64,000 nucleotides of DNA from Semisulcospira habei (taxonomy: Eukaryota > Mollusca > Gastropoda > Semisulcospiridae), in contig BTPG01000004.1 of the NCBI GenBank assembly GCA_036245525.1, forward strand, positions 235,418,318 through 235,482,317. The letters are read 5' to 3'. A model generated the notes under the pieces. The model had not been told where the DNA came from. It did not search any database and saw only the letters and a list, made by a program, of their open reading frames with translations. The translations under genes were made by a program, and so were the position numbers. Shown in pieces: positions 57,801 to 62,601 of this stretch. The stretch's first letter is position 1. Each line of letters begins with the position of its first letter.

Positions 57801-60420
57801 TATCAGATTTTGTTCTGTACAATGTGCGTAATACTTTTCTAACCCTTTGGCTGTCTGTAGCTCTCTGTCGCCATGAGTCCTGCAGGATGTCAGGATGTTA
57901 TTCTTGCAGGACTGACCTTGACAAAAAGCGCTACCCACAGCCTAAGGGTTAAGGGATCACATCAGTGTATAAGCAGTCAGACAGAGGTTAAAGGTTACCT
58001 CTAAATCAAAATAATTACGGTATTTATAATGCGCTTATCTTATAATAATTATAACTCTAAGCGCGCACTCACAACTCGCGCACGCATGCGCACGCTTTAG
58101 ACAATGACTCACGTACCACAAATAGTGAAATACATTACGACGTTCAGCTTGGGGTGGGGAGGGTGGTGATATAGTGCTAAAACTGTTGAAAGAGGTGAGT
58201 TTTGAGGGCGGACTGGAAGGAGGAGAGAGAGTGTTTCTGACGGAGAGAGAGAGTGGGAGAGTGTTCCAGGTGGATGGACCGTAGACAGAGAAGGAGCGGG
58301 GGCCGAAAGTGTTGAGTTTGGTGCGAGGAATGTGGAGGTGGAGAGGGTCGGAGGCAGAGCGGAGGGAGCGGGAAGGTGTGTAGGGGTGAAGTAAGTTGGA
58401 GAGATAGGCAGGAGCACAGTTGTTCAGGGATTTGTAACAGAGAGACAGAATTTTGTATTGGATGCGTTGGGGGATGGGGAGCCAGTGAAGGGGTTTGAGC
58501 AGGGGAGTGATGTGGTCGGATTTTTTCTTTCTGAGGACGAGGCGGGCAGCGTTGTTCTGGACGCGTTGGAGAGTGAAAGTGGTGGAGTGAGGGAGGCCGG
58601 AAAGGAGAGAGTTGCAGTAGTCGATGCGAGATAAGATGAGAGAGACAGCAAGTTTGGTGGCAGCTTCGGTAGTGAGGTATTTTCTGATCTGACTGATGCG
58701 GCGGAGGTGGAAATAGCATGCCTGGGCCGTGGCGGAGACGAAGCTGGTCATGGACAGAGAGAAATCGAGGATGACGCCGAGGTTCTTGGCCGAGTCAGAG
58801 AGGGAGATGGGGGTGCTATCGAGTTGAAGGTGGAGAGAGGGAGGGAGCTGGGAGAGTTTCTGGCGAGTGCCTACCAGCATGGCTTTCGTTTTGTCGTCGT
58901 TCAGTTTAAGCTTGTTTGCTGTCATCCAGTTTTTCACGTCTTCGTAGCAGTCAGCCGTGCGAGTCAGTAGTGACTGAGTGTTGTCGAGTTTGTCTTTGTC
59001 TAGCAGTTGTGAGTCGTCAGCGTAGAGGTGGTGGTGTATGCGGTGAGACTGGATGATGTTGGACAGAGGAGAGGTGTAGAGTGTGAAAAGGACCGAAATC
59101 AGAAGTAGGTCAGACATTGCCCGCACCTGAAACACATTAACAGCACGACTGCTGTGTGGATGCATGCCACGGTGATCCGGGCGAAACAGCCCCTTGAGTT
59201 CTTCCTCTAAAGGGGCGCGACCTTCTATCTTTCCTTACTGTGAAGGGGCTCAACCTGCCGTCTGTGACCTGACTCTGTGGTTAATGCAGACAATGGACTT
59301 CTGAAGCCGTTAACCCCTTGCACTCTAAAGATGAAATTGTCCATTGTCTTGTAGCAGGCGTGGGACTTTTCCTACTTTTGGCGGAAATCCGACTTTTTCC
59401 CCTTCATTTTGGTCATTTTTCAGATCAGTGCAAATTCGTTGAGAAAATTGTTTGAGTTCTGGTGCATGTTAAACATGTATCTCCATTCTGCCGTATACGC
59501 ATATTGCCCTTTGCTGAAATGACCTTGTCACCGGAAGTGGCACAAGCTACTGTTTTCGTTTGAAAATGGCGCAGTGCACAATCGTACAGCGTGGCACAGT
59601 GAGTGTTCGAGTATGAGTCGAAACCTACCCCCCCCGCCCCCTCCCCCACCCGGGTCTGCCCTGGGGGACTTGGGTGGGGTTAACTACTTTTTAGTTCCCA
59701 GGGTCACCCTGGTCAGCCCCACAGGGTGGGTTTCCCTTCTATTCTGGGGCATGTGTTTCTGTCTACCCTTGGTCCATGCACCTGTATTTGCCTTTTTAAA
59801 ACTCTCCCTACTGTCTGCACTGCCTATATCTCTTGATATTGGATGTGTGTTGCTAAATGGTCTTAGCTTTATTTAGGTCAAATGTCGTAGGTTTATTTCA
59901 CGTATTAGACCAGCTGGCGACATACATTCAATGTTCTGTTTATTTTTTTTTTTTCACAAGCAGTGCAGGCACGTCCTGAGAAAGTCTTGTTGCTGTCGGG
60001 ACATTAAGCAATGTACAATCAATCAAACACCCCCCCCCCCCCCCCACTCCCCCGCTTATCGATTATTTTGGACCTTGGAAGGAACGTATATATCTGTTTT
60101 AGGTAGCCTTTTGATGCCTTCGTCACAATTCTGGAGACAGATCAACCATGATAGTTCAAGGGCGGTGTCAGAATAGCTTGGCGCCTGTAGGCGCCAAGCT
60201 ATTCCGACTCCGCCCTTGAACTATCACGCTCGATCCGCATCCTGTCGCAGCACATCGGGGCTTCCGTGGTTATGTGGCGAGGGTTGATTGGATGGCAACG
60301 TTTGTTGCAGGCATCTCTGAGGAGAACTTGGCCAAGCTGGTGCAGCACGCTCAGATCCCTCCCGAGGAGAAGTGCATCATCGCCAACATGCAGAACCTCG
60401 AGGTCCCCATCATCCAGGAT
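26071..60420 (+). CDS. STXBP1: unc-18/STXBP1 (Sec1/Munc18 family), twelve 5' exons, C-terminus outside window
   Basis: This is a neuronal-type SM protein. Family members bind closed syntaxin and assembling SNARE complexes at the presynaptic membrane and are needed for vesicle docking, priming and fusion. Twelve exons (28, 132, 77, 79, 104, 149, 85, 131, 108, 208, 139 and 110 nt) join in consistent phase to 1350 nt, 450 codons, without a stop. Family hallmarks appear in order: GEWKVLVVD (exon 2), [16 protein letters not shown] (exon 3), [12 protein letters not shown] (exon 5), [19 protein letters not shown] (exon 6), [20 protein letters not shown] (exon 8), [18 protein letters not shown] (exon 10) and [16 protein letters not shown] (exon 12). 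Exons 1-5 match domain 1, the syntaxin N-lobe; exons 6-8 match the first part of domain 2 and the start of domain 3; exons 8-12 match the rest of domain 3. Family proteins are about 590 residues, so roughly 140 residues finishing domain 2 are missing to the right. Orthology to STXBP1 rather than STXBP2/3 is likely, since invertebrates usually have one such gene. Confidence 0.95.
26985..27945. mobile_element. Family B MITE interrupted by a hAT-like element
   Basis: CAAGAGGCATGGATTCTCAT at 26986 and GAGAATTGATGTCTCTTGC at 27924-27943 are its two ends. The 848-bp insert at 27077-27924 splits the right arm. Confidence 0.55.
27077..27924 (-). mobile_element. hAT-like non-autonomous element, 5-bp duplication, copy 1
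   Basis: It begins CAGGGCTAGAAATTAAC and ends with the inverse TTTCGAGCCCTG; AGAAT duplicates at 27072-27076 and 27925-27929. Termini of the CAGGG type with 5-bp duplications fit a hAT subgroup. There is no transposase. Copy 2 is at 34387 in opposite orientation. Confidence 0.65.
28080..28333 (+). repeat. 83-bp tandem triplication across the exon 2 acceptor
   Basis: Three units place GTGACGG, GTGACAG and GTGACAG at 28140-28146, 28223-28229 and 28306-28312, exactly 83 bp apart, each followed by an ATCATCAAYRATGTGATCC-like stretch. The third is the true exon 2 start. The second keeps an AG; the first has lost it. Confidence 0.9.
28313..28444 (+). CDS. STXBP1: unc-18 exon 2 (domain 1)
   Basis: It encodes [20 protein letters not shown] followed by [15 protein letters not shown] and EITSEGIT, the first strand-helix unit of domain 1. 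The acceptor AG is at 28311-28312 and a strong GTAAGT donor at 28445. Its first ~20 nt and the acceptor belong to an 83-bp tandem repeat (see separate entry). Confidence 0.95.
28498..29472. mobile_element. Possible pogo/Tigger-like element
   Basis: The left end CAGTGGAGTCCAGTTAACAC with repeated TTAACACGAA motifs, and TCGGTTAACACGAAATACG near the right end (29415), resemble Tigger-type termini. Its right end is broken by the family A MITE at 29473. No transposase was identified inside. Confidence 0.35.
29473..29682. mobile_element. Family A MITE, right end lost
   Basis: It starts TTAACCCTTATCATTCGG and has the full GGCGCC palindrome at 29528-29597. It breaks off at TTTTAGCCTCA without GGGTTAA. 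Confidence 0.6.
29845..30510 (+). mobile_element. CR1-like LINE, 5'-truncated 3' end
   Basis: It encodes [50 protein letters not shown] and [10 protein letters not shown] before frameshifting. The 3' end is TTATAATTATTATAAG...TAATTATTATTATT. Same family as 13878 and 58008; here in the unc-18 sense orientation in intron 2. Confidence 0.75.
30666..34076 (-). mobile_element. RTE-like LINE family 2, full length, 12-bp target duplication
   Basis: TGACATTCCCTA occurs at 30654-30665 and 34077-34088, so both ends are defined (3411 bp). Minus-strand frames give the endonuclease ([20 protein letters not shown] at 33690, [20 protein letters not shown] at 33200, [15 protein letters not shown] at 32930) and RT ([51 protein letters not shown] at about 31530). 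Several frame breaks and a nested 54-bp insertion make it inactive. Confidence 0.85.
31215..31268 (+). mobile_element. 54-bp stub of an I-clade LINE 3' end
   Basis: TGTTGTCTGCGC duplicates at 31203-31214 and 31269-31280. The insert GTGAGATGGCCTTAG...CTCGGCGTTAAACCCAAATA equals the last ~50 nt of the LINE at 40884-41425. It is an extreme 5' truncation within the RTE element. Confidence 0.75.
34131..34219. mobile_element. Family C MITE
   Basis: CAACCCTTTGGCTGTTGGTA at the left and GACAGACAGAGAGTTAA at the right; the inner hairpin is poorly kept. A 31-bp direct repeat (AGCTGGCCATCCCAAAACTG) follows three times at 34228-34320. Confidence 0.4.
34387..34994 (+). mobile_element. hAT-like non-autonomous element, 5-bp duplication, copy 2
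   Basis: It begins CAGGGCTCGAAATTAGCGG and ends CTAGCCCTG. GACAG duplicates at 34382-34386 and 34995-34999. It is an inverted, shorter relative of the element at 27077, about 7 kb away in the same gene. Confidence 0.7.
35004..35226. mobile_element. Family A MITE ending 30 nt upstream of unc-18 exon 3
   Basis: TTAACCCATATCATACCGAG at the left; palindrome at 35107-35174; right end ATGATAGGGGATAA, where TTAA has decayed. Confidence 0.65.
35257..35333 (+). CDS. STXBP1: unc-18 exon 3 (domain 1)
   Basis: It encodes [20 protein letters not shown] plus ITPTEK. The acceptor is TTTCAG at 35251-35256. The donor GTTATC is the weakest in the gene. A palindromic MITE ends 30 nt upstream and another begins 11 nt after the donor. 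Confidence 0.95.
35345..35542. mobile_element. Family A MITE starting 11 nt after unc-18 exon 3
   Basis: TTAA at 35345; palindrome at 35429-35495 (GCCAGATTAGC subfamily) with an imperfect centre; right end TTGAATGGGGTAA. The last ~85 bp are tandemly duplicated at 35560-35620. Confidence 0.65.
35878..36303 (-). mobile_element. tRNA-derived SINE (family S) copy 2
   Basis: Same structure as at 18898: (ATT)n tail at the left, GCGCCTATTTAATGCGC-type 3' end, tRNA-like head with A and B boxes at the right (36230-36303). Confidence 0.8.
36451..37229. repeat. 59-bp minisatellite, about 13 copies
   Basis: The unit begins CATGTAGTGATACTGTTGCT. Each unit on the unc-18 sense strand carries ACATGTAAGTG, the same string as the exon 2 donor region. 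It ends about 40 nt upstream of exon 4. Confidence 0.9.
37272..37350 (+). CDS. STXBP1: unc-18 exon 4, ending at a GC donor
   Basis: It encodes [20 protein letters not shown] plus HVYFTE. The polypyrimidine acceptor ends CACAG at 37271. The frame and the family (FFTEACPDDLF) require the exon to end at GAAG, directly followed by GCGAGT, so intron 4 is GC-AG. The GT four bases further on would put a stop early in exon 5. Confidence 0.9.
37550..37733. mobile_element. Family A MITE, degenerate
   Basis: Left arm AATGTTAGAGGTGTCACTTC, core GATAATTCAAGGGGTTTGCC, right arm CTGCTGTAGTGCGTGGGGG. The right arm continues straight into the next array, whose unit contains it. Confidence 0.5.
37705..38735. 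repeat. 72-bp minisatellite, about 14 copies, MITE-derived
   Basis: The unit joins CTGTAGTGCGTGGGGGTGAT (family A right arm) to GACAAGCCGTGAAAGGCAGG (left outer flank of the family F element that follows at 38728). Lengths vary by 1-3 bp. The 350-codon minus-strand frames over it are artefacts of a mostly codon-multiple period. Confidence 0.85.
38728..38795. mobile_element. Family F hairpin MITE
   Basis: GACCTGTCATTAAAGACCAT pairs with GATGGTCTCTATTGACAGGT. Other copies at 42381, 47408, 48228 and 60708. Confidence 0.55.
38973..39034. repeat. Inverted repeat
   Basis: GGAGGTCAAAGAACCATTTG at the left and AATGGTTCCTTTGACCTCC at the right form a ~19-bp stem. No element family recognised. Confidence 0.6.
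39060..40000. other. Intronic stretch, nothing recognised
   Basis: AT-rich intron 4 sequence without repeats or coding signals that I can support. Confidence 0.5.
40010..40535. mobile_element. Cluster of three to four family A MITEs
   Basis: Successive palindrome halves start at 40094, 40137, 40297 and 40434, separated by GCTGTGTTAACCCG junctions with TTAA at about 40248 and 40389. It looks like local duplication of one element. Confidence 0.55.
40640..40712. mobile_element. Family B MITE, degenerate minimal form
   Basis: GTATCTCATGAACCCCTGCA at the left, GGGCTCATGAGAATCTTAGC then CTCTTGCAGATG at the right. Confidence 0.5.
40884..41425 (+). mobile_element. I-clade LINE 3' end, 10-bp target duplication, next to exon 5
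   Basis: TTGATTGTGT lies at 40874-40883 and 41426-41435. The insert encodes [40 protein letters not shown] and [20 protein letters not shown], the zinc-knuckle-like C-terminal region of RNase H-bearing LINEs. It ends GAGATGGCC...GGCGTTAAACCCAAATAACA. Only 21 nt separate it from exon 5. Confidence 0.8.
41447..41550 (+). CDS. STXBP1: unc-18 exon 5 (end of domain 1)
   Basis: It encodes [20 protein letters not shown] followed by [15 protein letters not shown]. The acceptor GTGCAG is at 41441-41446 and the GTGAGA donor at 41551. Only 21 nt separate the exon from an inserted LINE. Confidence 0.95.
41577..42352. repeat. 55-bp minisatellite, about 14 copies
   Basis: The unit begins CATGGCTGTTTGATTACTAT and contains TTACTACAGCAG, an acceptor-like string on the sense strand. 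It starts about 27 nt after the exon 5 donor. Confidence 0.9.
42381..42433. mobile_element. Family F hairpin MITE, degenerate
   Basis: CAAAGACTGTTGTTTAGGTG and the right part AGCCACTGTAATCATGATGG are recognisable. Confidence 0.35.
42434..43520 (-). mobile_element. Internally deleted piggyBac-like element with transposase N-terminus remnant
   Basis: TTAACCCTCTGAACCC at the left and the inverse of TTAAACCTTTCAACCC at the right match at 13 of 16 positions and both carry TTAA. From 43274 leftwards a minus-strand ATG begins an acidic frame, [17 protein letters not shown], which breaks near 43178; a neighbouring frame continues [20 protein letters not shown]. Acidic N-termini are typical of piggyBac transposases, but no catalytic domain remains. 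Family membership is inferred from ends and N-terminus only. Confidence 0.4.
43568..43694. mobile_element. Hairpin MITE around CACAGCTGTG
   Basis: GCCTGATGAGCAAAAGGTCC pairs, with mismatches, with the right arm ending TGTGCTCATTGGGCAT; centre GCGCACAGCTGTGCG-like. A half copy lies at 17530-17610. Confidence 0.5.
43736..44168. repeat. 52-bp minisatellite, about 8 copies
   Basis: The unit begins CATTCACACTCTGGTACGCT; it varies at GCACTAGG/GCACCAGG. Confidence 0.9.
44347..44495 (+). CDS. STXBP1: unc-18 exon 6 (domain 2)
   Basis: It encodes [15 protein letters not shown] through [10 protein letters not shown]. The acceptor is TTTCAG and the donor GTACGT at 44496. A 24-bp minisatellite starts about 8 nt into the intron and keeps the same reading frame open to 44739. 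Confidence 0.95.
44504..44668. repeat. 24-bp minisatellite at the exon 6 donor, about 7 copies
   Basis: The unit TATTTACAGTGCGCTGTGTG+ATGG starts at intron position +8 or so. Being 8 codons long it leaves the exon 6 frame open (repeating FTVRCVMV) until 44739. Confidence 0.9.
44911..45017. mobile_element. Left half of a family A MITE
   Basis: TTAATAAATCCCAAGTTGAC... to GATAATTCAAGGGTAGTG; the palindrome and right half are missing. Confidence 0.45.
45029..45125 (+). repeat. 39-bp tandem duplication of the exon 7 acceptor
   Basis: GTGTATGATGCACGTATGTT...ATTCCACTCCGCAG ends at 45086 and again at 45125. Both carry a polypyrimidine tract and AG. Confidence 0.85.
45126..45210 (+). CDS. STXBP1: unc-18 exon 7 (domain 2)
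   Basis: It encodes [20 protein letters not shown] plus RADDHTMGE. The acceptor CCGCAG is at 45120-45125 and the GTGAGG donor at 45211. A second copy of the acceptor lies 39 nt upstream. The match to the family's KLDAYKADDPTMGEG is clear. Confidence 0.95.
45242..45409 (+). mobile_element. tRNA-derived SINE, 168 bp, 11-bp target duplication
   Basis: ATCCAACTTTG duplicates at 45231-45241 and 45410-45420. The head has TGGCTCGGTGG (A box) and GGTTCGAATCC (B box) at tRNA-like spacing, resembling a tRNA-Val/Glu-like gene; the body ends GACGTTAAGCCC and a run of T. It lies 31 nt after the exon 7 donor, in the sense orientation. Confidence 0.85.
45662..46300. repeat. 53/48-bp minisatellite derived from a MITE arm, about 12 copies
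   Basis: The unit CCGTTAGCCCCAAGGTCCCA + TTTGCCATCAGAGGTGGCAC is a version of the left arm of the family A MITE that follows (GTTAGCCCCAAGGTCCCATT at 46285). Long and short units differ by a 5-6 bp indel. Confidence 0.85.
46285..46482. mobile_element. Family A MITE at the end of its own satellite
   Basis: Left arm shared with the preceding array; palindrome at 46371-46427 partly deleted; right end GCTAAATGGGTTAA. Confidence 0.6.
46479..46615. mobile_element. Left half of a family A MITE, ~60 nt upstream of exon 8
   Basis: TTAACTCGGTCAGCCCGACG, then GATAATTCAAGGGCAGTGCC and TTAGCTTGGCATCATCAGG, where it stops. Confidence 0.5.
46678..46808 (+). CDS. STXBP1: unc-18 exon 8 (domain 2/3 junction)
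   Basis: It encodes [20 protein letters not shown], then [20 protein letters not shown] and DVYR. This is the most conserved block of SM proteins. The acceptor is GCGCAG and the donor GTCAGT at 46809. MITEs lie about 60 nt upstream and 38 nt downstream. Confidence 0.97.
46847..47035. mobile_element. Family A MITE 38 nt after exon 8
   Basis: TTAAACCATCGCATCCAGAG pairs with CTGGATGAACAGGGTTAA. The central palindrome has lost its GGCGCC core. Confidence 0.6.
47139..47363. mobile_element. Family A MITE, complete
   Basis: TTAACCCCTAACATGCTGAG to CGAATGATATGGGTTAA; palindrome at 47243-47311. A pogo-like end (CAGTAGAACCCGCTTCAAG) lies just upstream at 47089. Confidence 0.65.
47408..47474. mobile_element. 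Family F hairpin MITE
   Basis: CCTGCCATTAAAGACCATCA and CATGATGGTTTTTAAGTCAT are its arms. Confidence 0.45.
47480..47675. mobile_element. Family A MITE
   Basis: Palindrome at 47553-47628 (AGGGTGGTGTTGGAATAGCT and complement); degenerate ends. Confidence 0.5.
47783..47890 (+). CDS. STXBP1: unc-18 exon 9 (domain 3a)
   Basis: It encodes [20 protein letters not shown] plus [16 protein letters not shown]. The acceptor is TTTCAG and the donor GTGAGT at 47891. The phase-2 junctions at both ends restore Arg and Gln codons. Confidence 0.95.
47965..48060. mobile_element. Hairpin MITE
   Basis: AGTCCTGTGCCAGCCACTAA and TTAGTGGCCGGCACAGGACT form a ~35-bp stem with a GCTATCGCT loop. Half a copy lies at 17290-17352. 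Confidence 0.6.
48840..49264 (-). mobile_element. tRNA-derived SINE (family S) copy 3
   Basis: (AAT)n at the left, GAGTACCCGGAGAAAGAACC core, and GGTGGCAGGCGCCTTAACCA head at the right. Its 3' end reads ...TATAATAACGGTATTATT on the minus strand, close to the CR1-like LINE tail. Inserted in the CTGTGA satellite. Confidence 0.8.
49322..52598 (-). mobile_element. 3.28-kb transposon-like element with 29-bp inverted ends and TA flanks
   Basis: TGACCTATTGCCAAAAGGTG at 49322 is inverted at 52598 (two mismatches in about 28 bp), with TA on both outer sides and the same satellite beyond. Six copies of a motif with TGTCGAACGTC and ATTACAACA lie at 49502, 49668 (inverted), 49857, 51821, 51995 and 52181. 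No known transposase is recognised; minus-strand frames at 50452-51085 are the only substantial coding candidates. Superfamily unknown. Confidence 0.65.
50452..51085 (-). pseudogene. Broken minus-strand reading frame inside the 3.28-kb element, unknown protein
   Basis: Two overlapping frames (50810-51085 and 50452-50958) read [18 protein letters not shown] and then [58 protein letters not shown]. The last part resembles a small domain (YVG-V-DVD--VSFM---YWP) that I associate with C-termini of transposon-related invertebrate proteins, without a firm name. The frame change between the two pieces, or an intron, must be assumed. Confidence 0.3.
53390..53597 (+). CDS. STXBP1: unc-18 exon 10 (domain 3a/3b)
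   Basis: It encodes [15 protein letters not shown] through [20 protein letters not shown] and KVEQ, covering the region that contacts synaptobrevin in vertebrate Munc18-1. The acceptor is TTCCCAG. The donor GTGAGA at 53598 is also the first base run of a 42-bp minisatellite that stays in frame to 54086. Confidence 0.97.
53598..54330 (+). repeat. 42-bp minisatellite starting at the exon 10 donor, about 17 copies
   Basis: The unit starts GTGAGAGCAGGCATTCACTG and the first unit is the donor itself. Every unit repeats GTGAGA. The period is 14 codons ([14 protein letters not shown]), and exon 10's frame stays open to 54086, where a short rearranged unit near 54040 shifts it. Confidence 0.95.
54390..56170 (+). 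mobile_element. RTE-like LINE family 1, 5'-truncated, long intact RT frame
   Basis: From about 54396 to 56012 one frame covers the linker and [90 protein letters not shown] (active site FADD) and the thumb [16 protein letters not shown]. The C-terminal tail continues in a shifted frame to 56163 and the element ends in TAAG repeats. Compared with the copy at 22373 about 14 residues after the DREM/DRET stretch are deleted in frame. It lies in intron 10 in the sense orientation. Confidence 0.85.
56171..56480. other. Intron 10 stretch, nothing recognised
   Basis: No coding or repeat signal that I can support. Confidence 0.4.
56481..56572. mobile_element. Family C MITE
   Basis: CCCAATGGTTGTCGGTAGCG pairs with GGCTACGGACAGCCAATGGG; almost perfect hairpin ending 27 nt upstream of exon 11. 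Confidence 0.6.
56600..56738 (+). CDS. STXBP1: unc-18 exon 11 (domain 3b)
   Basis: It encodes [20 protein letters not shown], then [20 protein letters not shown] and YIIHKGG. The acceptor is GGCAG at 56599 and the donor GTACGT at 56739. Confidence 0.96.
56803..56886. mobile_element. Family C MITE
   Basis: GTCGTTAGCGGTTTTTGTCA and GACGAAAACCATTACTGACG around CCTGCAGG; ends GAGTTAA. Confidence 0.5.
56998..57375. mobile_element. Family B MITE with 19-bp array (57029-57342)
   Basis: Ends AGCAAGAGGCAAAGAACCTA and GAGGTTATTTGCCTCTTGCA. The core is about 16 units of CGGTAAGTTAGTGCATCTG with some larger 3-unit periodicity. Every unit carries GGTAAGT on the unc-18 sense strand. Confidence 0.75.
57376..57838. 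other. Intron 11 stretch, nothing recognised
   Basis: No repeat family or coding signal supported. Confidence 0.4.
57840..57952. mobile_element. Family C MITE
   Basis: TAACCCTTTGGCTGTCTGTA pairs with CTACCCACAGCCTAAGGGTTA around CCTGCAGGATG...CTTGCAGG. Confidence 0.6.
58008..59118 (-). mobile_element. CR1-like LINE, 5'-truncated, one open frame
   Basis: The minus-strand frame to 58035 reads [35 protein letters not shown] (RT active site), [42 protein letters not shown] and [20 protein letters not shown], and remains open for about 370 codons. The truncation is just upstream of the YADD box. The 3' tail is at the left (58008-58060). It is the best-preserved copy of this family here. Confidence 0.8.
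59119..59630. other. Intron 11 stretch, nothing recognised
   Basis: Neither host exon nor known repeat is visible. Confidence 0.4.
59640..60027 (+). mobile_element. SINE-like retroposon with (CAAT)n tail, copy 2
   Basis: It starts about CCCACCCGGGTCTGCCCTGG and ends GGGACATTAAGCAATG plus CAAT units, followed by a poly-C tract at 60027-60045. Same family as 1-209 and 61593. Confidence 0.65.
60095..60275. mobile_element. Family A MITE ~36 nt upstream of exon 12
   Basis: Palindrome at 60154-60229 (AGGGCGGTGTCAGAATAGCT and complement); degenerate ends. Confidence 0.5.
60311..60420 (+). CDS. STXBP1: unc-18 exon 12 (end of domain 3), last exon in window
   Basis: It encodes [20 protein letters not shown] plus [16 protein letters not shown]. 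The acceptor is GTTGCAG and the donor GTACGT at 60421. It ends in phase 0 where the family continues into the variable linker before the second half of domain 2. No further unc-18 exon was found up to 64000. Confidence 0.95.
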
Positions 60421-60431
60421 GTACGTACCAC

Positions 60432-60655
60432 TTGCTGTCTTGATCTTTTTATTGATGTCGTTATTTATGTGTGTGTGTGTCCCTTGGCATTGATGATGTG
60501 CAGTAGGATCTGTTACGAGTGGCCACCTTGTTTGGCTGAAAAGTGGTCTCGATCTTTTTATTGATGTGGTTATTTATGTGTGTGTGTTCCTTGGCATTGA
60601 TGATGTGCAGTAGAATCTGTTACGAGTGGCCACCTTGTTTGGCTGAAAAGTGGTC
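60432..60655 (+). repeat. ~107-bp tandem duplication after exon 12
   Basis: GATCTTTTTATTGATGTSGT to GTTTGGCTGAAAAGTGGTCT occurs twice in a row. Confidence 0.85.
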
Positions 60656-60707
60656 TTAATAGACGTGCTCTCTGAAGAGACATAGACGTCTTGAAGGGCG
60701 AAAAGTG

Positions 60708-60829
60708 CACCTGTCATTAAACTTTAAAGACTGTCATTCAGGTGGCTGTCGCTGTGGCTGTACTGTGACTGTAGCTGTGGCTGTGGCTGTGGCTGTAGCC
60801 ACCTAAATGATGGTTTTTAATGACAGGTG
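60708..60829. mobile_element. Family F MITE, short-loop form
   Basis: CACCTGTCATTAA...AGGTGGCTG pairs with TAGCCACCTAAATGATGG...TTAATGACAGGTG. The loop is (GCTGTGRCTGT)n of about 60 bp. Confidence 0.7.
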
Positions 60830-61067
60830 ATCTCGTATAGTCATGAGAATGGTCGCTCCAGACAGGTTCTGCTGAATGTACAAGTGTTCACCTAAAACCT
60901 AATTGCTGTAGTCATGTACGTGATCCGTTATTAACGATGAATATATTGATTATTTCCATTTTTTGTTATTGATGTGTTCTCGTCGTTCATTCAGGACGTA
61001 TGTACAACTTTTATATTTTATCTATTTATCTTTGCGTCGAGGCTGTTTAACCCCCCATATGTATGCA

Positions 61068-61435
61068 GGCACTGGTACTGTGTACAGTACAACATACACT
61101 GTTTACAGCACCACACAAACACACTGTTTACAGTTCAACACACACAGTTTACAGCATCACAAATACATACACTGTTTATGGTACCACACACACTTTACAG
61201 TACCACACACATGCTGTTTATAGCAACACACACAAGCTGTTTACAGTACCACACACATGCTGTTTACAGTAATACACACACACAGTGTTTACAGTACCAC
61301 ACACACGCTGTTTACAGTACCACATACCCACACTGTTTACAGTACCACACATTTACAGAACCACACACACACATTGTGTACAGTACTACACACACTGTTT
61401 ACAGTAACACACACACGCTGTTTACAGTACCACCG
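61068..61435. repeat. ~22-bp degenerate minisatellite
   Basis: Variants of TGTTTACAGTACCACACACA with irregular length. Confidence 0.85.
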
Positions 61436-61489
61436 ACAGTTTGTGCATGGGGATGAGGGTTGGTGTCTGTTCATTGTAGGACTAACTGA

Positions 61490-62185
61490 ATCTCTTCCTG
61501 ACGTATCCATACTCAGCTTTTCTTCATGTATTCTGTGTCTAGACGTCCATCCCACGTAACCTTACTCAGCTTTTCTTCATGTATTCCGTGTCCCCACCCG
61601 TGTCTTCCCTGGGGGACTTGGGTGGGGTTAACTCCTTTTTAGTTCCCAGGGTCACCCTGGTCAGCCCCACAGGGTGAGTTTTCCTCTCTATTCTGGGGCA
61701 TGTGTTTCTGTCTACCCTTGGTCCATTCACCTGTATTTTCCTATTTTAAACTCTCCCTACTGTCTGCGCTGCCTGTATCTCTTGATATTGGATGTGTGTT
61801 GCTAAATGGTCTTAGCTTTATTTAGGCCCCATGACGTAGGTTTATTTAGCGTATTGGACCGGCTGGCCACATACATTCAATATTCTGTTTTTTATTTTTT
61901 ATTTTGTTAAATATTTTTTTCGCAAGCAGTGCAGGCACGTCCTGAGAAAGCCTTGTTGCTGTCGGGACGTTAAGCAATGTACAATCAATCAATCAATCAT
62001 GTATTCCCTGTCTAGACGTCAACCCGACATATCCTTACTGGGCTTTTCTTGATGTATTCCGTGTCTAGACGTCGATCCCACGTACCCTTACTCAGCTTTT
62101 CTTCATGTATTCCGTGTCTAGACGTCAATCCCATGTATCCTTACTCGGCTTTTCTTCATGTATTCCGTGACTAGACGTCGATCCC
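61490..62185. repeat. ~52-bp tandem repeat split by a SINE-like insertion
   Basis: Unit CTTACTCAGCTTTTCTTCAT + GTATTCCGTGTCTAGACGTC. Two units precede and four follow the insert at 61593-61998. One unit also occurs in intron 10 at 54338-54390, next to the RTE insertion. Confidence 0.8.
61593..61998 (+). mobile_element. SINE-like retroposon with (CAAT)n tail, complete, 14-bp duplication
   Basis: ATGTATTCCGTGTC at 61579-61592 and ATGTATTCCCTGTC at 61999-62012 flank 406 bp. It starts CCCACCCGTGTCTTCCCTGG. No A/B box pair or ORF is apparent, so it may be the 3' end of an unseen LINE instead of a true SINE. Confidence 0.75.
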
Positions 62186-62280
62186 ATATCAGTTTAGACT
62201 GTGTAGGCGCAGGTGGTAAACATAACATTGTCTGATTTTTAATGCAACCTGTTCAGTGCCTAGGACATCTGAACGCCACC

Positions 62281-62355
62281 CAACTGCAAGTGGTATAGAT
62301 CCTCATGAGCCCCCGCGGTTGCGGGGGCTCATGAGGATCTACAACTCTTGCAGAG
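62281..62355. mobile_element. Family B MITE, minimal form
   Basis: CAACTGCAAGTGGTATAGAT...CCCCCGCGGTTGCGGGGG...ATCTACAACTCTTGCAG; nearly perfect hairpin. Confidence 0.7.
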
Positions 62356-62601
62356 GCCAATTTGACTCTGTGTTCCTGAGATGGCTGTAGGACTTGTTGG
62401 TGTTGAACCAAGGCAGATTGCAGAAACAAATGACAGTCCGCTGGCACTGCACGGGGCAACATGTTGACAATCTGGCACCAGAATGAACATACTGTACGGG
62501 TACCATGTTTTCTGGATGCCAAATTATAGCCGGGTCTTCTGCATCTAAGTGTATCATTTTTTGTTGGTTTCGCTGTCGCTTGTGTGGTCTAACTAGTAGT
62601 T

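Noticed and set aside
60963..61456. Further unc-18 exon downstream of exon 12
   Set aside because: No match to the linker or second half of domain 2; the frame runs into a CACACA-type minisatellite.
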